Origin: Nostoc foliaceum FACHB-393
Lineage (GTDB): Bacteria; Cyanobacteriota; Cyanobacteriia; Cyanobacteriales; Nostocaceae
Direction of reading: 5' to 3'
NCBI RefSeq assembly: GCF_014698505.1
Contig: NZ_JACJTD010000004.1
Coordinates: 1-64,000 of the forward strand
Length of the DNA: 64,000 bases
Every line of letters starts with the position of its first letter. The first letter of the stretch is position 1. A program made the position numbers and the translations under genes. The notes under the pieces are model-generated. The model was not told where the DNA came from. It worked only from the letters and a program-made list of their open reading frames with translations, and did not search any database. Of the stretch, positions 43,443 to 50,626 are shown in pieces.

Positions 43443-44030
43443 ATGGTTTTACAAACAGAAAAGCGTTACTACACCCCAGAAGAATATTTGGAATTAGAAG
43501 AAAAAGCTGAATATAAAAATGAATACATAGATGGAGAAATTATACCTATGACAGGGGGAATAACTAACCACAATAAGATTGCACTTAATTTTTGTCGCAA
43601 GTTTCCCCTGACTGTGCAAGGACAAGATTATGAGATTTACATAGGGGATGTGAAATTATCAATCCCTCGTTATCGCCTTTATACTTATCCTGATATTATA
43701 GTCATCAAAGGTAAGCCTATTTACGAGGGAACAGGTACAACAACTATTACTAATCCCTTATTAATTGTTGAAGTCTTATCAAATTCAACTAAAAATTATG
43801 ACAAAACAGATAAGTTTAAATATTATCGTTCAATTCCTGGTTTTCAAGAATATATTATGATTGATCAATATACTTTTGCTGTGGAACAATTTATTAAACA
43901 AGCAGAAGGACAATGGATTTTTAAGGAATATGAAGGTGAAGATGCAGTTTTAGTCTTAGATTCTATTGATTTTCAAATTGCCTTGCGTGATATTTATGAG
44001 CGAGTTGATTTTGAGTTGATTGAAGAGTAA
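43443..44030 (+). CDS. Uma2 family PD-(D/E)XK endonuclease-like protein
   Basis: A 195-residue Uma2 (DUF820) protein. The N-terminal YYTPEEYLELEEKAEYKNEYIDGEI is the family start (shown here in overlapping short motifs: YTPEEYL, EYIDGEI). The catalytic Asp is in YTYPDIIVIKG, the Glu-x-Lys region is in PLLIVEVLSNSTKNYD and KFKYYRSIPGFQEYIMIDQ follows. All active-site elements are present. The start is placed at the ATG at 43443; the frame is open to 43305 but that stretch is not Uma2-like. Uma2 proteins are multicopy and their roles are unknown. It differs clearly from the copy at 2495. Confidence 0.87.
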   Translation: MVLQTEKRYYTPEEYLELEEKAEYKNEYIDGEIIPMTGGITNHNKIALNFCRKFPLTVQGQDYEIYIGDVKLSIPRYRLYTYPDIIVIKGKPIYEGTGTTTITNPLLIVEVLSNSTKNYDKTDKFKYYRSIPGFQEYIMIDQYTFAVEQFIKQAEGQWIFKEYEGEDAVLVLDSIDFQIALRDIYERVDFELIEE

Positions 44031-44315
44031 AATGCCTGCGGTTGATTTGAACCCAATACGCTTGGGTTAGCGCCAAAAACTTTAAACTGCGTAGTCAACT
44101 TAACGTGAAATGAGCGGTTAGAAACCGCGTCTACACAGGCAAAACCCACGGAGGTGGGTTTCAAACCCTTAACTTTCTTTCAATTAGCCCGCGGAGGCGG
44201 ATTACCCTGTGGGTTCGCCCTTGGCGTTCTCGAAGAGTAGCCGCAAAGCGTCTATGTTTGTGTAGCCGCGAATTTTATGAGGCTGCCCGCTATCGATTGA
44301 TTTGTTATGCCGCGC
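44031..44315. repeat. Patchwork of short dispersed palindromic repeats
   Basis: There is no gene. It contains a GAAACCGCGTCTACAC unit, an ACCCACGGAGGTGGGT hairpin (about 44147-44162) and a TTCGCCCTTGGCGTTCTCG-type repeat fragment (about 44213-44232), all typical Nostoc intergenic repeats. Confidence 0.6.
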
Positions 44316-44696
44316 TCATTCATGCACTGACACTACTTCGCGTGACGCTAGGAAACCAAGGACAACTGCCACCAAGATCAATGCTGGAATGTCGCCAACG
44401 AGGTGTCCATGTTCCATAGGGTCAATCACTGCCTGTACCGCCATGATCAGTGCGTGAACAAAACTCGACCAGACGGTGAACCAGATTAAACTAAGATGCG
44501 CTTCTGGTTTTCGAGAGGCCCGTAATAAAAATACACCGAGCGTCCCATAAATGCCGACGATCATCTGTTCGTATTCGTGTTGACCTGGTTGCCATGACCA
44601 GCCCGATGGCCAGATATTCATCAACGGATAGATCAGGAGAAAAGCAATTCCAACAACAACAAGGGCGATTTGCAAGTACCGATGCTGCTCATCCAT
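44316..44696 (-). CDS. Small four-helix membrane protein (DUF6632-like)
   Basis: A 126-residue integral membrane protein with helices at about 8-26, 44-62, 70-90 and 102-120. MNIWPSGWSWQPGQHEYEQM and IYGTLGVFLLRASRKP, followed by HLSLIWFTVWSSFVHALIMA and DPMEHGHLVGDIPALI, match small hypothetical membrane proteins grouped as DUF6632. No function is known. G+C content is higher than in its neighbours. It stands alone and may have arrived by transfer. Confidence 0.75.
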   Translation of the reverse strand: MDEQHRYLQIALVVVGIAFLLIYPLMNIWPSGWSWQPGQHEYEQMIVGIYGTLGVFLLRASRKPEAHLSLIWFTVWSSFVHALIMAVQAVIDPMEHGHLVGDIPALILVAVVLGFLASREVVSVHE

Positions 44697-44857
44697 TACT
44701 CCAACCTCACACTATTTTTCCAGGGTAGTTTCTACTAATGGAATGCCTATTTTTAATAGTATTCTCACTAGTGATACTTCAACTTGGGAGTGTTAGGAAT
44801 CTTGATGTTCTTTGTGGTTTAAAGCTGATTCAACACTGAATCGTCTGCAAAATAATG

Positions 44858-44882
44858 GGCATCATTCACCATGAATGATGCC
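44858..44882 (-). terminator. Hairpin downstream of the 44896 gene
   Basis: GGCATCATTC (44858-44867) and GAATGATGCC (44873-44882) pair perfectly. On the minus strand CATTATTTT follows. Confidence 0.65.
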
Positions 44883-44895
44883 TACTTGTTGCTCA

Positions 44896-45315
44896 TTACG
44901 TCGTCTGTGTAGAAGCCGCTTTTAACTCGGCGGTGGATTTTAACCGGGTGATAGTGGCTTTAGTGGCTTTACGAATGCGTAGGCCGCCGCAGGCATCGCT
45001 CTTGCGTACTCCGCCTGTCATCTCGTATTCCCGGCTGTCTTTACCATACTTTAATACCACACCGCTGACTAAGCGCTCTGAAGTTTCGCGGATAGTCTTT
45101 TCAAGGGTTTCTATTTGTTCCTTTGCTGTGTCAATGGCAGTTAGCATCATATTATACTGGTCAATCTGGTTGCGGAGTTGCCCGGTTAACTGGGTTAAAT
45201 TGTTTAAGCTGATCGAATCACCAAAATCGAGGCTGGAATAAATCCGATTACTCTCTGTTCGGTTTTTTCCAGCACGGTAGAGCTTCTTTTTTGGCGTGGC
45301 ATCAATGCAGACTTT
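44896..45315 (-). pseudogene. Helical hypothetical protein lacking a start, with in-frame dispersed repeat
   Basis: The minus strand is open from 45315 (after a TAA at 45316-45318) to 44896. It reads as one coherent helical protein: PKKKLYRAGKNRTESNRIYS, LDFGDSISLNNLTQLTGQLR, IDTAKEQIETLEKTIRETSE and GVVLKYGKDSREYEMTGGVR. The only ATG is at 45150, in the middle, so either a short form is made or the gene has lost its 5' end. Near the C-terminus DACGGLRIRK is encoded by a copy of the dispersed repeat (44975-45000), which adds codons without breaking the frame. Function unknown. Confidence 0.5.
44975..45000. repeat. Small dispersed repeat inside the 44896 gene
   Basis: ATGCGTAGGCCGCCGCAGGC followed by ATCGCT. 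A near-copy lies at 49741-49770, and related copies at 5279 and 46164. Confidence 0.65.
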
Positions 45316-45440
45316 TTACTAAACTTTATCTTTCTAGAGTGTCTCAATGGAACAGTATAGTGGTTCAGTAAAGCTTGCAAAAAAAAGGTGTTTTTCGTAA
45401 TAAGATTGGATTGCTAGCTCAGTAATTACACGACAATAAA

Positions 45441-45692
45441 CTTGTGTTCTGAACGAATGAGCTTGTGTTCTGAACGAATGAACTTGTGTTCTGAACAAAT
45501 GGACTTGTGTTCTGAACGAATGGACTTGTGTTCTGAACGAATGAACTTGTGTTCTGAACGAATGAACTTGTGTTCTGGACGAATGGACTTGTGTTCTGAA
45601 CGAATGAACTTGTGTTCTGAACGAATGAACTTGTGTCCTGAACGAATGGACTTGTGTTCTGAACGAATGGACTTGTGTTCTGAACGAACAAG
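45441..45692. repeat. 21-bp satellite, 12 tandem copies
   Basis: Units CTTGTGTTCTGAACGAATG(A/G)(A/G) begin every 21 bases from 45441 to 45672. Copies differ by single substitutions. Because 21 is a multiple of three and the unit lacks stops in several frames, long spurious frames run through it on both strands. The array ends directly against a REP-like palindrome. Confidence 0.95.
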
Positions 45693-45722
45693 AGAGACGC
45701 GATAAATCGCCGTCTCTACAAG
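45691..45722. repeat. REP-like palindrome at the end of the 21-bp array
   Basis: GAGAGACGCGATAAATCGCC followed by GTCTCTACAAG. Its first bases overlap the last satellite unit. Confidence 0.75.
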
Positions 45723-45816
45723 GCGTTTTTGTCATCTATTATAATTTTTATCAAAAAACCCGATCCGAACCGGATTGCACGCAATTGAGAAACGTAACAA
45801 ATAGACCATACATCTT

Positions 45817-45840
45817 GTAGAGACGCGATTCATCGCGTCT
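45817..45840. repeat. REP-like palindrome within a longer duplicated block
   Basis: GTAGAGACGCGATTCATCGC plus GTCT. It sits in the block 45801-45868 that is shared with 24342-24405. Confidence 0.8.
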
Positions 45841-45936
45841 TAAACCAAGGATGTGTTGCAATCATTAATTAAATTGTTATTAGATTTTTTCACGCGATTA
45901 AACCGGATTCCTATATAAATCAACCAATATAGCCAC

Positions 45937-45964
45937 AGCCCCTCTTTGCTTGCAGAGAGGGGCT
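45937..45964. terminator. Hairpin (AGCCCCTCT/AGAGGGGCT)
   Basis: A 9-bp stem with a 10-base loop, just downstream of the small minus-strand gene at 45972. There is no clear T-run. Confidence 0.45.
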
Positions 45965-45971
45965 TGTGATC

Positions 45972-46226
45972 TTATTGATCCTCAGAATGGCGATGGCTGG
46001 GTAGCAGGCTCTTTTTCTGCTTGTCTTGCAAACTGCTGGCTTGTTTCAGGACTGGGATACACTGGTTAATCATCCAGATTAAAACCTCGATTGGTGAGTC
46101 TCCTTGCTGAAGGCGATTTTCGGCATTTACGCCAATTAGCATTGTTTGCAGAATTAGTAAGAAAGCGTAGGCGTAGCCCGTCGTAGACATCGCTCTTTGA
46201 CTTGCGTTTTGATGCTTGTTTTTCAT
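45972..46226 (-). CDS. Small hypothetical protein carrying an in-frame dispersed repeat
   Basis: From the ATG at 46226 (AGGTGG 6 bases upstream) an 84-residue frame reads MKNKHQNASQRAMSTTGYAY, then AFLLILQTMLIGVNAENRLQ and VLIWMINQCIPVLKQASS. The segment AMSTTGYAYAF is encoded by the dispersed repeat at 46164-46194. Without it the protein would join a basic N-terminus to a hydrophobic helix. There is no known family. It is divergent from the NACHT gene. Confidence 0.35.
   Translation of the reverse strand: MKNKHQNASQRAMSTTGYAYAFLLILQTMLIGVNAENRLQQGDSPIEVLIWMINQCIPVLKQASSLQDKQKKSLLPSHRHSEDQ
46164..46194. repeat. Small dispersed repeat
   Basis: AGCGTAGGCGTAGCCCGTCG followed by TAGACATCGCT. 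It is the best-preserved copy of this repeat in the window. Confidence 0.7.
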
Positions 46227-46386
46227 TTCGTACCACCTGAATGAGTTGTTGAATACAGCATCTCTTTGGGGTGGTAAACGCAATCAAGGCGGATAAAATC
46301 TCGTTAAAATCAGGAATACATGGGTTTGGGGTAGTACATTCAATTAGGGGTAGCCCCAAACTTTCTGGTATTTGTCTTCGACTGTC

Positions 46387-49300
46387 ATGCCGAAAAAGAC
46401 TTACGGTGATCAAATAAAAATACGGGTGAAGCGCCTTTTAGAGGCTTTGCTTGATTTCGCCAATCTGGAAAAAGACAATCTTTTTAATATTGGGTACAAC
46501 TGGAATACAAAGGACAGTGCCAACCCAAAGCTGATAATCAATACAAACTTGGTAGCTTTGGAACACCTGACAGCGAAAGATAAATATCCAGACAAGTTAA
46601 CCAAACCGCAAATTCGAGAAGCACTGATTCTGCTGAAAGATTTTTTGACGATTCTGGAGGACAACCGCACCCAAACTAAAGGTGTTGATAGTTGGCACTT
46701 CACGCTGAGATTGTGGTCAAAAGATAAGGAAAAGAACCTGAAGCAATTTGACCAAGCATGGGAAGCTAGTAGACCAGAAAAATCTAAAGCTTTACAGGCG
46801 AATTTCCAGAAATCAGGCGAGTCTTACTGGCAAAAAATCTGCGGCGCTATGCTGGAAAAGCACAAGCGTCTCACCACAAATGAGTTGCTGTTTGCTGATG
46901 ATGAGATGAAATTTGAGCTAGAGGCAATTCATGTCCCTTTAGCATTGGTAGAACGTAACAAACCGAAGAAGTGCAGCGAGGATATTTCCGCAGAACAAGG
47001 TTCGCAACTTTACGAACCGAGTTATGAAGAGAAGCAGCGATTTGAACATCAGGCTTTTTTAGAGCAAATTATCGGTGATGGTATTGGTAAAACTCAAGGA
47101 CACCGCATCGCTTTAATTGGGGAACCGGGTGCGGGAAAAACTACTCAGTTGCAAACTATAGCTTTTTGGATATTAAACAACAATCTGGGTTTACCAATTT
47201 GGATTTCTTTGGCAGACTTGCAAGGAAAGAGCGTAAAAGATTATCTCCTGCAAGATTGGCTGGAGGATGCTTTAGAACCAGTAGAAGATGTAACAGAAGA
47301 AGAGAAAAAAGCTTTAGCAGATTTATTCAAGAATAATTGTGTGTGGTTATTGTTGGATGCAGCAGATGAAATGTCTTCACCCCAACCATTAACTGAGATT
47401 TCCCAGCAGTTAACGGGATGGGTGAAAAATGCGCGGGTTGTGCTGACTTGTCGGGTGAATATTTGGGAAGCAAACGCCAACGCTTTAGAAAATTTTGAGA
47501 CGTATCGGTTACTCAATTTTGAATATCCGCAACAAGTGCAAGACTTTATTGGGCGTTGGTTTCACAACAAGGATGCAGACAAAGGGGAAAGATTATGGCA
47601 GGAATTAGATAAAGCTGAACGTCAGCGCATCCAAGATTTAGTTAAAAATCCTTTGCGGTTAGCGCTGTTGTGTAGCACTTGGCAAGGTTCCGATAAAGGT
47701 TTACCGGAAACTAAAGCCGGACTTTATCAGCAGTTTGTGGAAGAGGTTTACAAGTGGAAAGAAAATCGCTTCCCTACCACCGAACAGCAGCAAGAGGAAT
47801 TAAACGCTGCGTTGGGACGTTTGGCAAAACGGGCAATTGATCAACAAAAGTCACGGTTTCGGCTACCACATAAGTTTGTGCGTGAGGAATTAGGCGATCC
47901 AAAACAGCAAAATTCTTTATTTTCGTTAGCGTTAAAGTTGGGATGGCTAAATGAAGTTGGACTGGCTGCGGAATCAGCAACGAAAGAGAAAGTTTACGGT
48001 TTTTACCATCCCACATTTGAGGAATATTTTGCAGCGTTGGCGGTTGAGAATTGGGACGAGTTTCTGAATCATGTTCCCGACAACCCCGCGTTAGGTGTTT
48101 ATCGCATTTTTGCCCCGCAGTGGAAGGAGGTGATTTTGCTGTGGTTGGGACGTGAGGATGTGGAGAGAAAGGAGAAGGAAGAGTTTATTCAGGCATTGAT
48201 GGAATTTGATGATGGGTGCGGAGAATACAGAGCTATTGATAAAGTCACAAGAGGATTTTATGAGTTTCGCGCTTATTTTCTCGCTGCTGCGGGGGTTGAT
48301 GAGTGGAAAAATTCTGGCAACGCAGATGCGATTGTAGCGGAAATTGTTAAATGGGGCTTTGGCGAGTTTAAAGTTGAACAAAACGAGTGGGTAAAATTTC
48401 TCTATTCAATCTCAGAGGGAGCAGAGACAGCACTGGCTCAGACAAATCGCATAAAAGCGATCGCTGCTTTGGTGGAGTTAATCGGTAAACCACAACTGGA
48501 TGATTTTATCCGAATGCAAGCGGCAGAAAGCTTAGGGGAAATTGAACTTGGCAACCAAAAAGCGATTGATGCTTTGGGGGAGTTAATCGGCAATCCACCA
48601 CAACTAGATAATTTTACCCGAAGCCTAGCGGCAGAAAGCTTAAGAGAAATTGACCCTGGCAACGAAAAAGCGATTGATGCTTTGGTGGAGTTCATCAGCA
48701 ATCCACAACTGAATGATTTTACCCGATGGCGAGCGGCAGAAAGCTTAGGGGAAATTGACCCTGGCAACGAAAAAGCGATTGATGCTTTGGTGGAGTTAAT
48801 CGGCAATCCACAACTGGATAATTATACCCGAAGGCAAGCGGCAGAAAGCTTAGGGAAAATTGACCCTGGTAACCAAAAAGCGATTAATGCTTTGGTGGAG
48901 TTAATTGGCAATTCACAACTGAATAATTATACCCGAAGGCAAGCGGCAGAAAGCTTAGGGAAAATTGACCCTGGTAACCAAAAAGCGATTGATGCTTTGG
49001 TGGAGTTAATCGGCAATCCACAACTGGGTTATGATCACCGAAGCCTAGCGGCAGAAAGCTTAGAAAAAATTGGCTTTGGCAACGAAAAAGCGATCGCTGC
49101 TTTGGTGGAGTTAATCGGCAATCCACAGCTGTATGATTTTATCCGAAGCCTAGCGGCAGAAAGCTTAGAAAAAATTGGCTTTGGCAACGAAAAAGCGATC
49201 GCTGCTTTGGTGGATTTAATTGGCAAACCACAATTGGATGATAATACCCGAAGGCAAGCGGTAGAAAGCTTAGGGAAAATTGGCTCTGGCAACGAAAAAG

Positions 49301-49575
49301 CGATCACTGCTTTAGTGGAGTTAATCGGCAAACCACAACTGAATTATTCTATTCAATGGAAAGTGGCATCTAGCTTGAAGGAAATTATGTTAGAGGAACA
49401 GATGCCGAATGTTGTTACCGTGTTGAAGGATTACTTATCACCTGAAAATTACAAAAATGCCTTTGAGCGATTTGATAATTGCTACAAAGTTATCTGGAAG
49501 TGCGCCCAAGGTATGCCCTACCCCGCTTTTTCTCAAGCTTGGCATCAACAAGAGAAAGTGAAAGATGGAGAGTAG
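46387..49575 (+). CDS. NACHT-domain NTPase with nine near-identical HEAT-like repeats
   Basis: A 1062-residue STAND-type NTPase. The N-terminal domain of about 190 residues (DQIKIRVKRLLEALLDFANL) is helical and may be the effector or adaptor part. The NACHT module has Walker A LIGEPGAGKTTQLQ (about 242-255), Walker B VWLLLDAADEM and the helical HPTFEEYFAALAVENW (family HxxFxEYFAA) element. Residues 694-1000 are nine repeats of 35 residues (consensus ALVELIGNPQLDNYTRRQ, then AAESLGKIDPGNQKAID), HEAT/PBS-like. A short C-terminal cap follows. Related bacterial NACHT proteins are antiphage sensors that detect ligands with their C-terminal repeats. The ATG at 46387 is chosen over a TTG at 46372. 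No partner gene is adjacent. Confidence 0.88.
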   Translation: MPKKTYGDQIKIRVKRLLEALLDFANLEKDNLFNIGYNWNTKDSANPKLIINTNLVALEHLTAKDKYPDKLTKPQIREALILLKDFLTILEDNRTQTKGVDSWHFTLRLWSKDKEKNLKQFDQAWEASRPEKSKALQANFQKSGESYWQKICGAMLEKHKRLTTNELLFADDEMKFELEAIHVPLALVERNKPKKCSEDISAEQGSQLYEPSYEEKQRFEHQAFLEQIIGDGIGKTQGHRIALIGEPGAGKTTQLQTIAFWILNNNLGLPIWISLADLQGKSVKDYLLQDWLEDALEPVEDVTEEEKKALADLFKNNCVWLLLDAADEMSSPQPLTEISQQLTGWVKNARVVLTCRVNIWEANANALENFETYRLLNFEYPQQVQDFIGRWFHNKDADKGERLWQELDKAERQRIQDLVKNPLRLALLCSTWQGSDKGLPETKAGLYQQFVEEVYKWKENRFPTTEQQQEELNAALGRLAKRAIDQQKSRFRLPHKFVREELGDPKQQNSLFSLALKLGWLNEVGLAAESATKEKVYGFYHPTFEEYFAALAVENWDEFLNHVPDNPALGVYRIFAPQWKEVILLWLGREDVERKEKEEFIQALMEFDDGCGEYRAIDKVTRGFYEFRAYFLAAAGVDEWKNSGNADAIVAEIVKWGFGEFKVEQNEWVKFLYSISEGAETALAQTNRIKAIAALVELIGKPQLDDFIRMQAAESLGEIELGNQKAIDALGELIGNPPQLDNFTRSLAAESLREIDPGNEKAIDALVEFISNPQLNDFTRWRAAESLGEIDPGNEKAIDALVELIGNPQLDNYTRRQAAESLGKIDPGNQKAINALVELIGNSQLNNYTRRQAAESLGKIDPGNQKAIDALVELIGNPQLGYDHRSLAAESLEKIGFGNEKAIAALVELIGNPQLYDFIRSLAAESLEKIGFGNEKAIAALVDLIGKPQLDDNTRRQAVESLGKIGSGNEKAITALVELIGKPQLNYSIQWKVASSLKEIMLEEQMPNVVTVLKDYLSPENYKNAFERFDNCYKVIWKCAQGMPYPAFSQAWHQQEKVKDGE
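48466..49386 (+). repeat. Nine tandem 105-bp coding repeats in the NACHT gene
   Basis: Units of 105 bases (the second has one extra codon) are nearly identical in the scaffold. Differences concentrate at unit positions 8, 12-15, 17-18 and 27-29, for example DDFI, DNFT, NDFT, DNYT, GYDH, YDFI, DDNT and NYSI at 12-15. The last unit is more divergent. Confidence 0.9.
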
Positions 49576-49740
49576 GAAAGAAAAATACTTTCTCCAGCCA
49601 AAACATAAGCGAAATGTAGAAGCAGCAATCCCTTGTAAAGACGCGATTCATCCCATCTCGTAAATCTATCGCGTCCGATCTTTCTGCAATCCAGGGAATG
49701 CGATGCCCCTAATAAAACAGATATCGTAAACAGAATGGAA

Positions 49741-49770
49741 ATGCGTAGGCGTAGCTCGCCGCAGGCATCG
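49741..49770. repeat. Small dispersed repeat
   Basis: ATGCGTAGGCGTAGCTCGCC followed by GCAGGCATCG. It lies in the repeat-rich gap 49576-49924, which holds no gene apart from this and REP-like palindromes at 49633-49658 (degenerate) and 49788-49810. Confidence 0.65.
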
Positions 49771-49787
49771 TTTTTTTATCCCCCCTT

Positions 49788-49810
49788 GTAGAGAGGCGAT
49801 TCATCGCGTC
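49788..49810. repeat. REP-like palindrome upstream of the RAYT gene
   Basis: GTAGAGAGGCGATTCATCGC plus GTC, preceded by CCCCCCTT as in the copy at 50568. A degenerate copy lies at 49633-49658. Confidence 0.75.
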
Positions 49811-49924
49811 TTCTTCCTTCCCATCATTTACATAGCGCGAATAATTCCGAGTTTTTTGGGTTGGAAATTACATCAATGCAAAGCAATAATTGCATAAATT
49901 TTTGTATCAATAAAAGATGTAATC

Positions 49925-50581
49925 ATGAATCATTACGATCCTCAACCAGAAAACAACAAACCCAAATACAAAGGTAAATATCGAATTGATTCAACCCGTT
50001 TACCGGCATGGAGTTATGCTAGTAATGCTGGATATTTCGTTACTATTTGCACCGACGGTAAAAAATGCTTTTTTGGTGAGGTTGTGCAGAGTGAAATGCA
50101 GCGATCGCCAATTGGAGAAATTGCTCATAAATTGTGGTACGAGATTCCTAATCATTTTTCTAATTGCCAGATAGATTCGTTTTGTGTCATGCCTAATCAT
50201 ATTCATGGGATTTTGGTTATTAATCAAATACGAGAAGGAGACGCGATGAATCCACGAACACAGGAAGAAGACGCGATGAATAAAAAACAAGAAGACGCGA
50301 TGAATCGCGTCTCTACAAGGGGGGATATTCAACGGGGTGGGGTTACTGGGTTATTTAATCCGATGTTGTCTAAAAATTCTCTTTCTAAAATTATTAGATG
50401 GTACAAAGGACGATGTTCATTTGAAATTAATCAAATATATGAAGGTTTTGGATGGCAAGAAAGGTTTCATAACAACATAATTCGTAATGAATTTGCTCGC
50501 GATCGCATTAGACAATATATTATCAATAACCCAATTAATTGGGAACGCGATTGCGAACAACCACCCCATCCCCCCTTGTAG
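49925..50581 (+). CDS. REP-associated tyrosine transposase (RAYT, Y1/HUH type)
   Basis: A 218-residue Y1_Tnp-like protein. YFVTICTDGKKCFFGEV and the HUH metal site CVMPNHIHGILV (His92 and His94) mark the catalytic core. The nucleophile is Tyr198 in RIRQYIINNP. WYKGRCSFEI and GFGWQERFHNNIIR are family motifs. Residues 99-133 are an insertion with three DAMN units, encoded by REP-derived DNA: a complete REP lies in frame at 50288-50326. The stop codon TAG is part of the downstream REP (50568-50606). RAYTs cut and join single-stranded REP hairpins and are thought to disperse them. The catalytic residues are all present, so it may be active. Confidence 0.88.
   Translation: MNHYDPQPENNKPKYKGKYRIDSTRLPAWSYASNAGYFVTICTDGKKCFFGEVVQSEMQRSPIGEIAHKLWYEIPNHFSNCQIDSFCVMPNHIHGILVINQIREGDAMNPRTQEEDAMNKKQEDAMNRVSTRGDIQRGGVTGLFNPMLSKNSLSKIIRWYKGRCSFEINQIYEGFGWQERFHNNIIRNEFARDRIRQYIINNPINWERDCEQPPHPPL
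50288..50326. repeat. REP palindrome inside the RAYT coding region
   Basis: 39 bases (CAAGAAGACGCGATGAATCG, then CGTCTCTACAAGGGGGGAT). It is the exact reverse complement of 50568-50606. Confidence 0.9.
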
Positions 50582-50606
50582 AGACGCGATTCATCGCGTC
50601 TTCTTG
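50568..50606. repeat. REP palindrome supplying the RAYT stop codon
   Basis: ATCCCCCCTTGTAGAGACGC, then GATTCATCGCGTCTTCTTG. It is the exact inverted copy of 50288-50326. The RAYT stop TAG at 50579-50581 is inside it. A half copy (ATTCATCGCGCC) follows at 50610. Confidence 0.9.
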
Positions 50607-50626
50607 CTAATTCATCGCGCCTAGTA

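Noticed and set aside
45334..45735. Long open frames on both strands over the 21-bp repeats (FRTQVHS and CSERMNL units)
   Set aside because: They follow from a stop-free unit whose length is a multiple of three. Several frames are open at once and no start with a ribosome site is present.
46066..46413. 115-codon minus-strand frame overlapping the NACHT start
   Set aside because: It passes through the dispersed repeat in a different phase from the better-supported small gene at 45972 and shows no family features.
48091..49331. Several minus-strand frames opposite the NACHT repeats
   Set aside because: They mirror the coding repeats (LPINSTKA units) and have no independent signals.
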